Assembly (NCBI GenBank): GCA_019694795.1
Contig: JAIBBF010000001.1
Location: forward strand, 190,370 to 254,369
Source: Flavobacteriales bacterium
GTDB taxonomy: Bacteria; Bacteroidota; Bacteroidia; Flavobacteriales_D; UBA2798
Direction: 5' to 3'
DNA: 64,000 bases
Shown one piece after another: positions 31,139-42,375 of this stretch. Made by a program: the position numbers and the translations under genes. How positions within the stretch are numbered: the stretch's first letter is position 1; each line of letters opens with the position of its first letter. The notes beneath the pieces were generated by a model, which was not told where the DNA came from, made no database searches, and saw nothing but the letters and a program-made list of their open reading frames with translations.

Positions 31139-31690
31139 TTATTTTTTTGTAAATGGGAATCCGAATTCTTTCAATAAAGAGAACGCTTCTTCATTGGTAG
31201 TGGCAGTAGTCACAAATGTGATGTCCATACCAAGAATTTTGTTCACTTTGTCGATATTGATCTCTGGGAAAATGATGTGTTCTTTTACACCGAACGTAAA
31301 GTTTCCTTTTCCGTCAAATCCTTTTGCATTTACACCACGGAAGTCGCGGGTACGCGGAAGAGAAACAGAAATCAAACGATCGAGAAACTCATACATCACA
31401 TCTCCACGAAGTGTAACTCTGGCTCCGATTGGCATACCTTTACGGAGTTTAAAGTTGGAGATATCCTTACGAGAATGTGTAGGAACTGCCTTTTGACCAG
31501 CAATGATCGAAAGTTCTTTAATTGCAGCTTCTACCAATTTTTTATCGGCAACTGCATCACCAAGACCTTGGTTGATACAGATTTTTGTAATTTTTGGAAC
31601 CTGCATCGAGCTCTTATAGTTGAACTGCGTTTGCATTGCAGGAATTACTTCTGCCTTATACTTTTGCTTAAGTCTGGGAACGTAGCTCAT
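31139..31690 (-). CDS. rplE: 50S ribosomal protein L5
   Basis: 183 residues: [45 protein letters not shown], then [26 protein letters not shown]. It binds 5S rRNA and contacts the P-site tRNA and S13. Its ATG shares one base with the rplX stop (TAATG), implying translational coupling. Confidence 0.98.
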   Translation of the reverse strand: MSYVPRLKQKYKAEVIPAMQTQFNYKSSMQVPKITKICINQGLGDAVADKKLVEAAIKELSIIAGQKAVPTHSRKDISNFKLRKGMPIGARVTLRGDVMYEFLDRLISVSLPRTRDFRGVNAKGFDGKGNFTFGVKEHIIFPEINIDKVNKILGMDITFVTTATTNEEAFSLLKEFGFPFTKK

Positions 31691-32004
31691 TACTTAATCA
31701 CCTCCCCTGATTTTTTAGAAATACGTACTGATTTACCTTTTTCGTCTTTGCGACCAACTCGTGTTGGAGTTCCACCCACAACAAGCATCAAATTTGAAAT
31801 ATGAATACCTGCTTCTTTCTCAACAATTCCACCTTGTGGATTTTTTGCATCGGGTTTGGTATGACGCTTAACGACATTTACACCTTCGATCACCGCACGA
31901 TCTTTCTTGCGATCGATAGAGATGACTTTCCCTTGTTTGCCTTTGGATTCCCCGGCAAGAACAAGAACAGTGTCGCCCTTTTTAATATTTAGTTTCTTTT
32001 GCAT
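31690..32004 (-). CDS. rplX: 50S ribosomal protein L24
   Basis: 104 residues with the KOW motif [34 protein letters not shown] and the conserved VKRHTKP...[16 protein letters not shown]. An assembly initiator of the 50S near the tunnel exit. It overlaps rplE by one base. Confidence 0.98.
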   Translation of the reverse strand: MQKKLNIKKGDTVLVLAGESKGKQGKVISIDRKKDRAVIEGVNVVKRHTKPDAKNPQGGIVEKEAGIHISNLMLVVGGTPTRVGRKDEKGKSVRISKKSGEVIK

Positions 32005-32024
32005 ACTCTGGAAATTTCTATCGA

Positions 32025-32393
32025 TTAAAGAACCTCTGGTGCAAGTGATACAATCTTCATGTATTGCTTTTCGCGGAGTTCACGAGCAACGGGACCGAAA
32101 ATACGGGTTCCGCGCATCTCCCCTTGAGCATTGAGAAGCACAACTGCATTGTCATCGAATCGGATGTATGATCCATCCTGACGACGAACTTCTTTTCTGG
32201 TGCGAACAACAACCGCTGCAGAAACCTGTCCTTTCTTTACATTACCAGAAGGGAGGGCATCCTTTACGGATACGATGATCTTGTCACCAATTGAAGCATA
32301 TCTTCTTTTAGTTCCACCAAGTACTCTGATGCAAAGAACTTCTTTTGCACCGCTATTATCGGCTACTGAAAGCCTTGATTCCTGTTGTATCAT
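32025..32393 (-). CDS. rplN: 50S ribosomal protein L14
   Basis: 122 residues: [47 protein letters not shown] and [24 protein letters not shown], the full L14 consensus. It lies at the subunit interface, where the silencing factor RsfS binds. 9 bases after rpsQ. Confidence 0.98.
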   Translation of the reverse strand: MIQQESRLSVADNSGAKEVLCIRVLGGTKRRYASIGDKIIVSVKDALPSGNVKKGQVSAAVVVRTRKEVRRQDGSYIRFDDNAVVLLNAQGEMRGTRIFGPVARELREKQYMKIVSLAPEVL

Positions 32394-32402
32394 CGCTCAA
32401 TA

Positions 32403-32660
32403 TTATTTAGCACGTTCAACGATCTCGATTAATCTCCAGCATTTAGTTTTGCTGAGAGGACGAGTCTCCATGATTTTTACTGTATCACCAATGTTGCATT
32501 CATTTTTTTCATCGTGAGCAACAAATTTTTTGGTGCGCTTTACGAACTTACCATACTTCGGGTGTTTCATCTTACGTTCTACAGAAACAACGATGGACTT
32601 ATCCATTTTGTTACTGGTAACAACACCGATACGTTCTTTGCGTAATGATCTTTCTGCCAT
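32403..32660 (-). CDS. rpsQ: 30S ribosomal protein S17
   Basis: 85 residues, OB fold: [45 protein letters not shown], then [29 protein letters not shown] primary binder of 16S rRNA. Between rpmC and rplN as usual. Confidence 0.98.
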   Translation of the reverse strand: MAERSLRKERIGVVTSNKMDKSIVVSVERKMKHPKYGKFVKRTKKFVAHDEKNECNIGDTVKIMETRPLSKTKCWRLIEIVERAK

Positions 32661-32671
32661 TTTCTTTCTTA

Positions 32672-32875
32672 TTACTTGTTATTGGCTTTAGCTTCCTGCT
32701 GTTTGATAGCTGTCTTAAGACGAGCAACTGTACGGCGATTAGCTCTGATCAACATCGGATTTTCTACTGGAGAAATCGCGTGTGTGATTTTCATTTTAGC
32801 TAATTCAGCAGTTTTTTCGTTTAGCTTATCCTTGAGTTCTTCAAGGTTAAGGTCTTTGATATCTTTCGCTTTCAT
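32672..32875 (-). CDS. rpmC: 50S ribosomal protein L29
   Basis: 67 residues, two long helices: [52 protein letters not shown]. It forms part of the docking site for trigger factor and SRP at the tunnel exit. 14 bases after rplP. Confidence 0.97.
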   Translation of the reverse strand: MKAKDIKDLNLEELKDKLNEKTAELAKMKITHAISPVENPMLIRANRRTVARLKTAIKQQEAKANNK

Positions 32876-32889
32876 AATTTTCTACTCTA

Positions 32890-33321
32890 TCAAATATTAC
32901 CATCGTAATCGTTACGTACTACAAAACGTGTACGAACAGGAAGTTTTTGAGCAGCCAAACGAAGTGCTTCTCGTGCGATTTCCTCGCTTACTCCATCTGC
33001 TTCGAAGAGAATACGGCCGGGTTTCACAACTGCGGCGTAATATTCAACTGCACCCTTACCTTTACCCATACGAACCTCTAACGGTTTTTTGGTTATTGGT
33101 TTGTCTGGAAAAATTCGAATCCAAACTTTTCCTTCACGTTTCATAAAACGAGTAAGAGCGATACGGGCAGCTTCAATCTGACGTGAAGTCAAAAGAGCGC
33201 CATCTACAGATTTCAGTGCGAATGATCCGAAGGAAATCACACTTCCTCTTTTGGCATTTCCACCAAGGCTTCCTTTACCTTTTTGGACTTTCCTATATTT
33301 TGTGCGTTTAGGCTGTAACAT
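32890..33321 (-). CDS. rplP: 50S ribosomal protein L16
   Basis: 143 residues: [65 protein letters not shown], then [24 protein letters not shown]. It organises the A-site tRNA elbow region. Length normal. Confidence 0.98.
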   Translation of the reverse strand: MLQPKRTKYRKVQKGKGSLGGNAKRGSVISFGSFALKSVDGALLTSRQIEAARIALTRFMKREGKVWIRIFPDKPITKKPLEVRMGKGKGAVEYYAAVVKPGRILFEADGVSEEIAREALRLAAQKLPVRTRFVVRNDYDGNI

Positions 33322-33341
33322 TGCTACTTTTTATTATCGCA

Positions 33342-34097
33342 TTATTTACTTCTCTTTCTTCTTGGCTTACCTGCCCCACCTCTGTCGTTTCTTCCTTTTC
33401 CTTCGTTATTACCGCCGGAAGCTGAAGAACCAAGAGCTTTGGTCATTCCGAAATTTGGAGAAAGATCTCTCTTTCCGAAAACTTCGCCTTTGCAGATCCA
33501 TACTTTTACACCAAGCAATCCGTAAGTTGTGAGTGCTTCACCAACTGCATAATCAATATCCGCACGCAAAGTGTGAAGTGGAACACGACCTTCCATGAAT
33601 GTTTCAGTACGTGCAATCTCAGCTCCATTTAAACGACCGGAGATAGTGATTTTAATTCCTTCTCCACCCATACGGATGCAACTTGCAATTGCCATTTTAA
33701 TTGCACGACGGTAAGAAATACGAGCTTCAATCTGACGAGCAATTCCATCTGCTACCAAACGAGCATCAACTTCCGGACGTTTAATCTCAAAAATGTTGAT
33801 TTGAATTTCTTTTTTGGTAAGTTTTTTCAACTCTTCTTTCAGCTTGTCAACTTCTTGTCCGCCTTTTCCGATGATAACACCAGGACGTGCAGTATTGATG
33901 GTAACTGTAATAAGTTTAAGTGTACGTTCGATGACGATCTTGGCAATACTAGCTTTGCGAAGACGAGCCATAAGGTACTTACGAATCTTTTCATCTTCAA
34001 CCAGCTTATCAGCATAGCGGCGTCCGCCAAACCAATTCGAATCCCATCCGCGGATGAATCCAAGTCTATTGCCAATCGGGTTTGCTTTTTGTCCCAT
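33342..34097 (-). CDS. rpsC: 30S ribosomal protein S3
   Basis: 251 residues: [25 protein letters not shown], a KH domain ([25 protein letters not shown]), and the C-terminal domain with [34 protein letters not shown] ~30-residue glycine/arginine tail ([27 protein letters not shown]) extends the core. It forms the mRNA entry pore with S4 and S5. Confidence 0.98.
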   Translation of the reverse strand: MGQKANPIGNRLGFIRGWDSNWFGGRRYADKLVEDEKIRKYLMARLRKASIAKIVIERTLKLITVTINTARPGVIIGKGGQEVDKLKEELKKLTKKEIQINIFEIKRPEVDARLVADGIARQIEARISYRRAIKMAIASCIRMGGEGIKITISGRLNGAEIARTETFMEGRVPLHTLRADIDYAVGEALTTYGLLGVKVWICKGEVFGKRDLSPNFGMTKALGSSASGGNNEGKGRNDRGGAGKPRRKRSK

Positions 34098-34108
34098 TAT
34101 CGAGCTTA

Positions 34109-34501
34109 TTAATTGTTATTAGAATCTACTACTATCGTAACGTGATTAGAACGCTTGCGAACTCTGTACGCACGACCCTGTGGAGCAGGACGTAAACGCT
34201 TCAGTGCACGCGCACCATCTACCATTACTTCTTTTACTACAAGTGTTTCTGCACTTTGACCTTCATTTTTTGCTTCCCAGTTAGCGATAGCTGAACGAAG
34301 AACCTTCTCCATGTTCTTGGAAGAATGCATGGGATGGTGTTGCAAAATGTGAAGAGCTTTAAGAACATCTACACCGCGGATAAGATCGGCCATAAGGCGC
34401 ATCTTACGAGGAGAAGTTGGACAGTCCTTAAGAACTGCAAGTCCTTTAGACTTTCTTGATTCCTTAATCTTCTCGGCACTTATTTTTTTTCTTGCACCCA
34501 T
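34109..34501 (-). CDS. rplV: 50S ribosomal protein L22
   Basis: 130 residues: [30 protein letters not shown], and the beta-hairpin region [32 protein letters not shown] that lines the exit tunnel, where macrolide-resistance changes can map. 24 bases after rpsS. Confidence 0.98.
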   Translation of the reverse strand: MGARKKISAEKIKESRKSKGLAVLKDCPTSPRKMRLMADLIRGVDVLKALHILQHHPMHSSKNMEKVLRSAIANWEAKNEGQSAETLVVKEVMVDGARALKRLRPAPQGRAYRVRKRSNHVTIVVDSNNN

Positions 34502-34525
34502 TTTCTGGAATGAGATTTATATTGC

Positions 34526-34807
34526 TTACTTACTTCCTTTATCTTTTTTGTTACCTGCGTGACCACGGTAAGTACGAGTTGGAGCAAATTCTCCAAGTTT
34601 GTGTCCTACCATGTTCTCTGTAACATAAACCGGAATAAACTTATTCCCGTTGTGTACCGCAAAAGTTAATCCAACGAACTCAGGGGTAATGGTTGAAGAA
34701 CGTGACCAAGTTTTTAGTACTGTCTTCTTACCAGATGCCTGCTGTTCAGTGACACGCTTTGCAAGCTTATAGTGTACGAATGGTGGTTTTTTAAGCGAGC
34801 GGCTCAT
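34526..34807 (-). CDS. rpsS: 30S ribosomal protein S19
   Basis: 93 residues: [73 protein letters not shown]. It complexes with S13 in the 30S head. Seven bases after rplB. Confidence 0.98.
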   Translation of the reverse strand: MSRSLKKPPFVHYKLAKRVTEQQASGKKTVLKTWSRSSTITPEFVGLTFAVHNGNKFIPVYVTENMVGHKLGEFAPTRTYRGHAGNKKDKGSK

Positions 34808-34814
34808 AGTCTAA

Positions 34815-35639
34815 TTATTTCTTTCTTCTTTCGAGAATAAGTTTATTGGATTGCTTTTTAGGTGTGCGGGTTTTGTATCCTTTAGCAGGCATACCCTTAC
34901 GTGAACGTGGATGTCCTCCTGATGAACGACCTTCACCACCACCCATTGGGTGATCGACAGGGTTCATTGCAACACCACGGTTACGTGGACGGCGACCTAA
35001 CCAACGTGTACGACCTGCTTTACCTGAACGAACCAGATTGTGTTCTGAATTAGAAACAGCTCCGATAGTTGCAAGGCAGGTTCCAAGGATTAATCTGGTT
35101 TCACCTGAAGGCATTTTGATAACTGCATATTTACCGTCACGTGCGCTTAATTGAGCATATGAACCTGCAGTTCTCGCAATTGAACCTCCCTTACCAGGAT
35201 ACATTTCAATGTTGTGAATAATTGTACCCAGTGGAATTTCGCTCAGGAATAAAGTATTTCCAATTTCCGGAGCGATACCGGTACCAGAATTGATAACCTG
35301 ACCAACTTTTAAACCTTGTGGAGCAAGAATGTATCTTTTCTCACCGTCCTTATAGGTTACTAGTGCAATGCGTGCAGTACGGTTGGGATCATATTCAATT
35401 GTACTTACAGTTGCCTCAATTCCGTGCTTGTTACGCTTGAAATCAATTAAACGGTATTTACGTTTATGTCCACCACCGATGTAGCGCATGGTCATTTTAC
35501 CATTGTTATTTCTACCACCTGACTTCTTAGAAGAAACCAAAAGGCTTTTCTCAGGAAGATTGGTAGTAATATCATCGAAGTTCGCTGTCACCTTGTGACG
35601 CGTACCCGGAGTTACTGGTTGAAGTTTTCTAACAGCCAT
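34815..35639 (-). CDS. rplB: 50S ribosomal protein L2
   Basis: 274 residues: [48 protein letters not shown], and the conserved [38 protein letters not shown] containing the histidine next to the peptidyl-transferase centre. A 23S binder needed for subunit association. Confidence 0.98.
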   Translation of the reverse strand: MAVRKLQPVTPGTRHKVTANFDDITTNLPEKSLLVSSKKSGGRNNNGKMTMRYIGGGHKRKYRLIDFKRNKHGIEATVSTIEYDPNRTARIALVTYKDGEKRYILAPQGLKVGQVINSGTGIAPEIGNTLFLSEIPLGTIIHNIEMYPGKGGSIARTAGSYAQLSARDGKYAVIKMPSGETRLILGTCLATIGAVSNSEHNLVRSGKAGRTRWLGRRPRNRGVAMNPVDHPMGGGEGRSSGGHPRSRKGMPAKGYKTRTPKKQSNKLILERRKK

Positions 35640-35650
35640 CTTACTTTTCC

Positions 35651-35944
35651 TTAAATGTTGCCGTACAAGTCAATTACATCACCTTCAACCAGCGTAACAA
35701 ATGCTTTCTTCACTACTGGACGAGAAGCTTTTACTACGCCTTTGTTGGTATACTTGGTAGCTTCTTTTCCACCACCTGTAACAACTGTATTAACACTTTT
35801 TACTTTAACGTTATAGTGACTTTCTACCGCTTTACGGATTTCAATCTTGTTGGCTTTACGCGCAACGATGAAACCATAGCGACCTTTTTCACTTTCGGCG
35901 GTCACCTTTTCGGTGATGATTGGTTTAATCAAAATTGTACTCAT
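35651..35944 (-). CDS. rplW: 50S ribosomal protein L23
   Basis: 97 residues: [55 protein letters not shown]23 is the main docking site for trigger factor and SRP at the tunnel exit. Four bases separate it from rplD. Confidence 0.97.
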   Translation of the reverse strand: MSTILIKPIITEKVTAESEKGRYGFIVARKANKIEIRKAVESHYNVKVKSVNTVVTGGGKEATKYTNKGVVKASRPVVKKAFVTLVEGDVIDLYGNI

Positions 35945-35948
35945 CGCC

Positions 35949-36578
35949 TTAATTATTTAAAACGGTTTCGATTTTCTGAATGCTACCTTCTACCAAAATG
36001 ATATTGTTTGCATTCATAATATCATAAGTATTCAGTTCTGATGCAGGAACAACTTTACTTTTTTCAAGATTTCTGGAAGAAAGGAAAATGTTTGCATTTG
36101 ATTCGGGAACAACAAATAATGTTTTTTTCCCTTCGAGCGACAAGTTCTTCAGCATTGAAACGAACTCCTTAGTACGAGGTTTATCCATTTGGAAATCCTC
36201 AATAACCATAATTCCGTTTTCTTTTGCCTTATATGTAAGCGCTGATTTACGTGCAATCTTTTTAAGTTTTTTGTTCAACTTAAAATCATAGTCACGTGGT
36301 TGTGGACCGTGGATATTTCCCCCTTGTTTGAAGAGTGGAGATTTAATACTACCCGCACGTGCACCACCGGTACCTTTTTGACGCTTCAATTTACGTGTAG
36401 AGTAATCTACTTCTGCACGTTGCTTAGTTTTAGAAGTCCCTTGACGTTTGTTAGCAAGATATTGCTTAACGTCGAGATAGATTGCATGATCATTAGGCTC
36501 AACTCCGAAAATCGAGTCGTTCAGCTTAACTTTCTTGCTGGTCTTCTTTCCCTGTATGTTTAAAATTTCGAGTTCCAT
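35949..36578 (-). CDS. rplD: 50S ribosomal protein L4
   Basis: 209 residues from MELEILNIQGKKTSKKV. The loop that enters the exit tunnel is RKLKRQKGTGGARAGSIKSPLFKQGGNIHGPQPRDYDFKLNKK. The ATG at 36578, four bases after rplC, is chosen over an in-frame TTG inside rplC. In E. coli L4 represses the S10 operon through an rpsJ leader; here rpsJ follows fusA by only 11 bases, so that leader is absent. Confidence 0.97.
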   Translation of the reverse strand: MELEILNIQGKKTSKKVKLNDSIFGVEPNDHAIYLDVKQYLANKRQGTSKTKQRAEVDYSTRKLKRQKGTGGARAGSIKSPLFKQGGNIHGPQPRDYDFKLNKKLKKIARKSALTYKAKENGIMVIEDFQMDKPRTKEFVSMLKNLSLEGKKTLFVVPESNANIFLSSRNLEKSKVVPASELNTYDIMNANNIILVEGSIQKIETVLNN

Positions 36579-36582
36579 AGTC

Positions 36583-37203
36583 TTACTTCTCAACGATTAC
36601 GAATGAACCTTTAGGGCCAGGAATTGATCCTTTAACCACCAGAAGATTTTTCTCCGGAATTACGCGAAGAACTTCGAGGTTACCCATTTTCACTTTATCA
36701 CCACCTGTACGGCCAGCCATACGCATTCCTTTGAATACGCGTGAAGGGAATGAACATGCACCGATAGAACCTGGAGCGCGAAGACGGTTGTGCTGACCAT
36801 GGGTCTGACCACCTACTCCACCGAATCCGTGGCGTTTTACAACACCTTGGAATCCTTTTCCTTTGGAGGTTCCTGATACATCAACAAATTCACCTTCTGC
36901 GAAAAGTCCATCGATTTTCACTTCGTCGCCGAGGTTGAGGGCTTGTTCGAATCCTTTGAATTCTACAAGTTTTGCTTTAGGAGTGGTGTTCGCTTTTTTG
37001 AAATGTCCTTTCAAAGCAGCTGGCGTGTTTTTTTCACGACGCTCACCAAAACCAAGCTGAATGGCAGAGTATCCGTCTTTATCAGACGTTCTAACTTGCG
37101 TTACAACGCAAGGACCAGCTTCAATAAGTGTGCATGGTATATTTTTACCCTCGGCACTGAAGAGACTGGTCATCCCGATTTTTTTACCTATGATTCCAGG
37201 CAT
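36583..37203 (-). CDS. rplC: 50S ribosomal protein L3
   Basis: 206 residues: [38 protein letters not shown], then [58 protein letters not shown], the loop reaching the peptidyl-transferase centre. 19 bases after rpsJ. Confidence 0.98.
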   Translation of the reverse strand: MPGIIGKKIGMTSLFSAEGKNIPCTLIEAGPCVVTQVRTSDKDGYSAIQLGFGERREKNTPAALKGHFKKANTTPKAKLVEFKGFEQALNLGDEVKIDGLFAEGEFVDVSGTSKGKGFQGVVKRHGFGGVGGQTHGQHNRLRAPGSIGACSFPSRVFKGMRMAGRTGGDKVKMGNLEVLRVIPEKNLLVVKGSIPGPKGSFVIVEK

Positions 37204-37222
37204 TTTTGCTTGTTATGTATGA

Positions 37223-37528
37223 TTACACTTTAATTTCTACTTCTACACCACTTGGTAGCTCAAGACGCATTAACGCATCAACAGTCTTAGATGAAGAACT
37301 GTAGATATCTAACATGCGCTTGTATGAACAAAGTTGAAATTGTTCACGAGCTTTTTTGTTCACGTGAGGTGAACGGAGAACGGTGTAAATTCTCTTATGA
37401 GTTGGAAGTGGAATTGGACCACTAACCACCGCACCTGTAGCCTTAACAGTCTTAACGATTTTCTCTGCAGATTTATCTACGAGATTGTGATCGTATGACT
37501 TCAGCTTGATTCTAATCCTTTGGCTCAT
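37223..37528 (-). CDS. rpsJ: 30S ribosomal protein S10
   Basis: 101 residues: [65 protein letters not shown]10 is a 30S head protein; as NusE it also takes part in antitermination complexes. It follows fusA by 11 bases with no tuf gene between, so str and S10 operons are fused. Confidence 0.98.
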   Translation of the reverse strand: MSQRIRIKLKSYDHNLVDKSAEKIVKTVKATGAVVSGPIPLPTHKRIYTVLRSPHVNKKAREQFQLCSYKRMLDIYSSSSKTVDALMRLELPSGVEVEIKV

Positions 37529-37539
37529 TGAGGAATATT

Positions 37540-39642
37540 TTATGCTGTTACTTTACCTTTTGCTTTTGCGATTACCTCATCTGCGATGTTGCGTGGAGCT
37601 TCAGCGTAGTGAGAGAATTCCATTGTTGATGTTGCACGACCGGAAGTGATGGTACGAAGCTGTGTTACATAACCGAACATTTCGGAAAGTGGAACTTTTG
37701 CTTTTACAACTTTAGATCCTGCACGCTCATCCATTCCTTCAACCTGACCACGACGACGGTTAAGGTCACCCACAACGTCACCCATGTTTTCTTCAGGTGT
37801 AAGAACTTCGAGTTTCATAATTGGTTCGAGAAGGATAGGCTTAGCTTTTGGAAGAGCTTCGCGGTATGCCATTTTCGCACACAATTCAAACGATAATGAA
37901 TCGGAGTCAACTGCGTGGTAAGAACCATCTAACAATGTAACTTTCATTTTATCGAGTGGATATCCGGCAAGGATACCTGTTTTCATTGCTTCTTTGAATC
38001 CTTTTTCTACTGCAGGAACAAATTCGCGTGGTACGTTACCACCTTTAATTTCGTTCACAAATTGAAGACCTTCTTTTGCATCTGCATCAGCACCTTCAAT
38101 GCGGATAAGGATATCAGCAAATTTACCGCGACCACCAGATTGTTTTTTGTAAACCTCACGGTGTTCAACTGATCCGTTGATTGCCTCTTTGTAAGCAACC
38201 TGAGGAGCACCTTGATTACATTCCACTTTAAACTCACGTTTAAGACGGTCGATGATAATTTCAAGGTGGAGCTCACCCATACCTGAGATAACAGTTTGAC
38301 CTGTTTCTTCATCCGTTTTAACACGGAAGGTAGGATCTTCTTCAGCTAATTTATTTAATGCTAAACCAAGTTTATCTACGTCTGCCTGAGTTTTTGGCTC
38401 AATAGCAAGACCGATTACCGGCTCAGGGAAGTTCATTGCTTCGAGAACTATTGGATGTTTTTCATCACAAAGTGTGTCCCCGGTTTTGATGTCTTTAAAT
38501 CCAACTGCAGCACCGATATCTCCTGCTTCGATGGTTTCGATTGCATTTTGTTTGTTCGCATGCATTTGGAAGATACGAGAGATACGCTCCTTATTTCCGC
38601 TACGTGTATTTAACACATAGGATCCTGCATCGAGTTTTCCGGAATAAGCGCGGAAGAAACAAAGACGACCTACGAATGGATCTGTTGCAATTTTAAACGC
38701 AAGTGCAGTGAATGGTTCTTTTGCATCTGGTTTACGTGAAACTTCTTCTCCAGTATCAGGATTAGTTCCAACGATATTGTCTTTATCCAATGGACTTGGT
38801 AATAATTCCATTACCAGGTCGAGCATGGTTTGTACACCTTTGTTTTTGAAAGATGAACCACAAACCATAGGAACAATTTTATTTGCAAGACAAGCTTTAC
38901 GCAATGCGGCTAAAACTTCTGCTTCTGAAATTGAATTTGGATCTTCAAAGTATTTTTCCATCAATGTATCATCGAATTCTGCAACTGCTTCAAGCAATTG
39001 TTCGCGATACATAGTAGCTTCTTCTAATACATCTTCAGGAATAGCCACTTCTTTGTAAGTCATTCCCTGATCATGCTCGTTCCACTCAATTCCACGGAAG
39101 TTGATCAAATCAACCACACCACGGAATTTTTCTTCAGCCCCGATTGGGATTTGAAGAGGAACTGCGTTACCACCCAGCATTTCACGTACCTGCTTAACAA
39201 CGTTAAGGAAGTCGGCACCCTGGCGGTCCATTTTATTTACGAATCCGATACGTGTTACGTTGTAACCATCGGCAAGACGCCAGTTGGTTTCGGATTGTGG
39301 TTCTACTCCGTCTACTGCAGAGAAAAGGAATACAAGTCCATCAAGAATACGGAGTGAACGGTTTACCTCTACGGTAAAGTCAACGTGACCCGGAGTATCG
39401 ATGATATTGATTTTGTATTTATTTCCGCGGTAGTTCCAGAAACAAGTAGTTGCTGCTGAAGTGATGGTAATTCCGCGCTCTTGCTCCTGAACCATCCAGT
39501 CCATGGTAGCAGCACCATCATGTACTTCACCGATTTTGTGATTCACACCGGTGTAGTAAAGGATACGCTCAGTGGTAGTTGTTTTACCAGCATCAATGTG
39601 AGCTGCAATACCAATGTTTCTTGTATATCTTAAATCTGCCAT
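37540..39642 (-). CDS. fusA: Elongation factor G
   Basis: 700 residues, full length. G domain: [23 protein letters not shown] (P-loop), the switch region [24 protein letters not shown] and NKMDRQGAD. Domains II-V end with [30 protein letters not shown]. It catalyses GTP-dependent ribosomal translocation. The complete canonical form next to rpsG indicates the housekeeping EF-G. Confidence 0.98.
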   Translation of the reverse strand: MADLRYTRNIGIAAHIDAGKTTTTERILYYTGVNHKIGEVHDGAATMDWMVQEQERGITITSAATTCFWNYRGNKYKINIIDTPGHVDFTVEVNRSLRILDGLVFLFSAVDGVEPQSETNWRLADGYNVTRIGFVNKMDRQGADFLNVVKQVREMLGGNAVPLQIPIGAEEKFRGVVDLINFRGIEWNEHDQGMTYKEVAIPEDVLEEATMYREQLLEAVAEFDDTLMEKYFEDPNSISEAEVLAALRKACLANKIVPMVCGSSFKNKGVQTMLDLVMELLPSPLDKDNIVGTNPDTGEEVSRKPDAKEPFTALAFKIATDPFVGRLCFFRAYSGKLDAGSYVLNTRSGNKERISRIFQMHANKQNAIETIEAGDIGAAVGFKDIKTGDTLCDEKHPIVLEAMNFPEPVIGLAIEPKTQADVDKLGLALNKLAEEDPTFRVKTDEETGQTVISGMGELHLEIIIDRLKREFKVECNQGAPQVAYKEAINGSVEHREVYKKQSGGRGKFADILIRIEGADADAKEGLQFVNEIKGGNVPREFVPAVEKGFKEAMKTGILAGYPLDKMKVTLLDGSYHAVDSDSLSFELCAKMAYREALPKAKPILLEPIMKLEVLTPEENMGDVVGDLNRRRGQVEGMDERAGSKVVKAKVPLSEMFGYVTQLRTITSGRATSTMEFSHYAEAPRNIADEVIAKAKGKVTA

Positions 39643-39660
39643 TTTCGTTCGCTCTATGGA

Positions 39661-40128
39661 TTAGAATCTGAAATGTGAGAAAGCTTTATTTGCTTCAGCC
39701 ATACGGTGAACATCTTCTTTCTTTTTGAAAGCAGCTCCTTCTTCTTTTGAAGCAGCGATGATTTCACCGGCTAATTTTTCAGCCATTGATTTCTCATTAC
39801 GTGAGCGAGAGTATCCAATCAGCCATTTCATAGCCAATGATTGTTTACGGCTATCGCGCACTGGTGAAGGGATTTGGAAAGTTGCTCCACCCACGCGACG
39901 GCTACGAACCTCTACTGCTGGGGTAACATTTTCCAATGCCTTTTTCCAAATATCTACTCCGTTTTCATTCGTTTTTTTAGCAACAATTTCAATGGCATTG
40001 TAGAAGATCTCATACGCTGTGCTCTTCTTACCGCTCAACATCAAATTGTTTACGAATTTCGTAACCAGTACCTCGTTAAACTTTGGATCCGGTAGAATTT
40101 CTTTTTTCTTGGCTTTCGTCCTTCTCAT
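39661..40128 (-). CDS. rpsG: 30S ribosomal protein S7
   Basis: 155 residues: [69 protein letters not shown], and a tail [22 protein letters not shown]. Assembly initiator of the 30S head. 28 bases after rpsL. Confidence 0.98.
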   Translation of the reverse strand: MRRTKAKKKEILPDPKFNEVLVTKFVNNLMLSGKKSTAYEIFYNAIEIVAKKTNENGVDIWKKALENVTPAVEVRSRRVGGATFQIPSPVRDSRKQSLAMKWLIGYSRSRNEKSMAEKLAGEIIAASKEEGAAFKKKEDVHRMAEANKAFSHFRF

Positions 40129-40156
40129 GACGTTATTCTATTCAGTTCTCTAATTA

Positions 40157-40558
40157 TTATTTCTTTTTAGCTGGTGCTGCTGCTCCTGCTTTTGGACGTT
40201 TTGCTCCGTATTTAGAACGACGTTGACGACGTGCATCAACTCCGGACGTATCTAAAGCTCCACGAACGATATGATAACGTACTCCTGGAAGGTCTTTAAC
40301 CCTTCCACCACGTACCAACACGATTGAGTGTTCCTGCAAATTGTGTCCTTCACCGGGAATATAAGCGATTACTTCCGTCTGGTTTGTCAAGCGCACTTTT
40401 GCTACCTTACGAAGCGCAGAGTTTGGCTTCTTTGGGGTAGTAGTGTACACCTTTGTACATACACCGCGACGTTGAGGGCAGGAATTAAGCGCAGCCGACT
40501 TGCTTTTGCGTGGCTTGCTGCTTCTTCCTTTTCTTACCAATTGCGAAATGGTTGGCAT
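40157..40558 (-). CDS. rpsL: 30S ribosomal protein S12
   Basis: 133 residues: [54 protein letters not shown], then [30 protein letters not shown]. The decoding-site loops TTPKKPNS and GRVKDLPGV carry the lysines of streptomycin-sensitive S12, so no resistance change is visible. It is the first gene of the 32-gene superoperon; a consensus-like Bacteroidota promoter lies 58-87 bases upstream. Confidence 0.98.
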   Translation of the reverse strand: MPTISQLVRKGRSSKPRKSKSAALNSCPQRRGVCTKVYTTTPKKPNSALRKVAKVRLTNQTEVIAYIPGEGHNLQEHSIVLVRGGRVKDLPGVRYHIVRGALDTSGVDARRQRRSKYGAKRPKAGAAAPAKKK

Positions 40559-41043
40559 AATTTATTCTTCTTTTTTGTATTCAGTTATAACTCTTGTCTC
40601 CGTAAATTGGGGCTGCAAATTTAAGAGTAAATCTTTACAAAACAACAGGAAATCCAATTTTTTCACACACAGATGTTAGCCTAATTGTAAAAAACGGGTG
40701 AAATCAGTGAAAAATTTATCATCAAAAAATTGAAAATCAATAACTTAAATCAAAAATAAAAAGTTTTAATTAATTTGAATAAAAATCTGTCAGGGCTAAA
40801 AGTTTTCAACAAATCTCGGGTCCAAATTAAAAATTATATCTGATTATCAATGACATACGTTGCACAAAACTTAATATTTGGAATTTGAAACAAGTAACAC
40901 CCTGATTATCAACGCTAATTATTAGGATAAATCCAAAGAAGTGATAAAAAGATACAAATAAGCAAAGTATTGATTACCTTGAAATTACGAGAAAACTATG
41001 CGCGATAGGAATCCAATAGTTAAGCAAAAGCGGTAAAATCCTG
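40559..41043. other. Intergenic region between the halogenase genes and rpsL
   Basis: 485 very AT-rich bases. The left end holds the superoperon promoter (40616-40645). I see no convincing hairpin terminator for the halogenase operon that ends at 41044 and reads toward rpsL on the same strand, and no small gene. Confidence 0.6.
40616..40645 (-). promoter_or_regulatory. Promoter of the str-S10-spc-alpha superoperon
   Basis: On the minus strand TTG (plus CAA at 40643-40645) is followed after exactly 19 bases by TAAATTTG (40616-40623). This matches the Bacteroidota primary-sigma consensus TTG-N19-TAnnTTTG. Transcription would start roughly 50 bases before the rpsL ATG. Confidence 0.65.
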
Positions 41044-42366
41044 TCAAATTTTCAGTCGGCCAGCGGTTAAAGAACCCAGATGATTGTGTAAGGGGTGGTT
41101 GGGGTTTGACTCAACGGAATGAACCATTGCCTCCATTTCCCGGATCAGATCCTGATGTGAATCATCGTAAACATCCCCTTGAAGGAATTTGAGAACTTGC
41201 AAACGGTATTTAGGGTGATTCACGAAATAGGTAAACATAACATTAAGGCGGTAGTACATGCCGATGAAGGTGTACCAATTCGAGATACCTTTTCGAATGG
41301 TTAATTCATAGTTTTCAAAGGAAGACTTATTAAAATCACCGGTTCTTAAAGCTTCTATAATGTCCTTAGCAGCAAAACGGGCTGAATTCAATGCAACACT
41401 TACACCGGAACTGAATATGGGATCAACAAATCGTGCCGCATCACCTATCATTAAAAAATTATTTCCTGTTAGTTCCGTAATGGCATAACTGTAATCTGCC
41501 TCCACTTTGAAGTCGGTGGACTGGGTAGCTTTTCGCAGTTCTGCTTCAAGCTCCGGACGAGTACTCACACATTCCCAAAAAAACTTCTCTCTATCCGCCG
41601 AAGTTGCAGGAAAGTTTTTTTTCTGAGTTACTACACCAAAAGAGGTGGTTGATTCATCAATAGGAATTTGCCAGATCCAACTATTGGAGACAGGTATGAA
41701 GTGAATGTATATATATTCTGATTTTTCAAATGCATTACGATTAAAATTGCTGAACCAACAATGAAATGCGCATTGATCAAAAACCTTATCTTTTACCTTT
41801 AAATTTAATTTACTACCCAAAAAAGTCCTTCTACCAGATGCATCCACAACCAGTTTGGCAGAAACCTTTTGTTCAGTTTGATCCTGAAGCCGAACACTAA
41901 CAATAACTTCTTTTGGGGATTGAAATTTTACATCAAAAACATCTGCGCCTTCCACGATTTTTGCTCCCAAATCTTTGGCATGATGAAGCAACAGCTGATC
42001 GAATTTTGACCGATTCACGTGATAAGTATACGGTAAATTCACTCCTTCTTGTTTACGCTCATCAAATCGGATATCTGCATCCGCTTCGAGATAATGATTC
42101 CAATCGTGATCGAACGTTTTACTGGAGTTGTAGGTTGTCCATGCTGCTCCAAATTTTTTGGGGAAATTGGCCGCCTCCAATTTTGGCAACAATCCCAACT
42201 CCTCAAAAACGCGGTTGCAGGAAGGAACCAATGATTCACCCACGTGGTGACGAGGGAAGATTTCCTTCTCAAATAAACCAACTTTTACCTTTTCTTTCGC
42301 GAGGTAGGAGGCCATTGCAGATCCTGCAGGACCACCTCCAATAATTACAACATCAAATTCTTCCAC
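41044..42366 (-). CDS. Flavin-dependent halogenase-like protein 1 (both halogenase motifs intact)
   Basis: 440 residues, FAD-binding monooxygenase fold of the PltA/CmlS-type halogenases. The FAD loop is IIGGGPAGSAMAS at 8-20, and HHVGESLVP at 40-48 is the conserved loop of carrier-bound or phenol-type halogenases. Lys71 (PKKFGAAW) is a candidate catalytic lysine, W230-P235 is WIWQIP (family motif WxWxIP), and GDAARFVDPIFSSG at 308-321 carries the FxxPxxSxG motif. These enzymes use FADH2, O2 and halide to halogenate an aromatic ring, often a pyrrolyl group on a carrier protein. A GTG start lies 9 bases after the second halogenase stop. It is the last gene of the operon. Substrate and halide specificity cannot be read; a geranylgeranyl-reductase-like hydroxylase is the alternative. 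Confidence 0.8.
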   Translation of the reverse strand: MEEFDVVIIGGGPAGSAMASYLAKEKVKVGLFEKEIFPRHHVGESLVPSCNRVFEELGLLPKLEAANFPKKFGAAWTTYNSSKTFDHDWNHYLEADADIRFDERKQEGVNLPYTYHVNRSKFDQLLLHHAKDLGAKIVEGADVFDVKFQSPKEVIVSVRLQDQTEQKVSAKLVVDASGRRTFLGSKLNLKVKDKVFDQCAFHCWFSNFNRNAFEKSEYIYIHFIPVSNSWIWQIPIDESTTSFGVVTQKKNFPATSADREKFFWECVSTRPELEAELRKATQSTDFKVEADYSYAITELTGNNFLMIGDAARFVDPIFSSGVSVALNSARFAAKDIIEALRTGDFNKSSFENYELTIRKGISNWYTFIGMYYRLNVMFTYFVNHPKYRLQVLKFLQGDVYDDSHQDLIREMEAMVHSVESNPNHPLHNHLGSLTAGRLKI

Positions 42367-42375
42367 ACTATTGAT

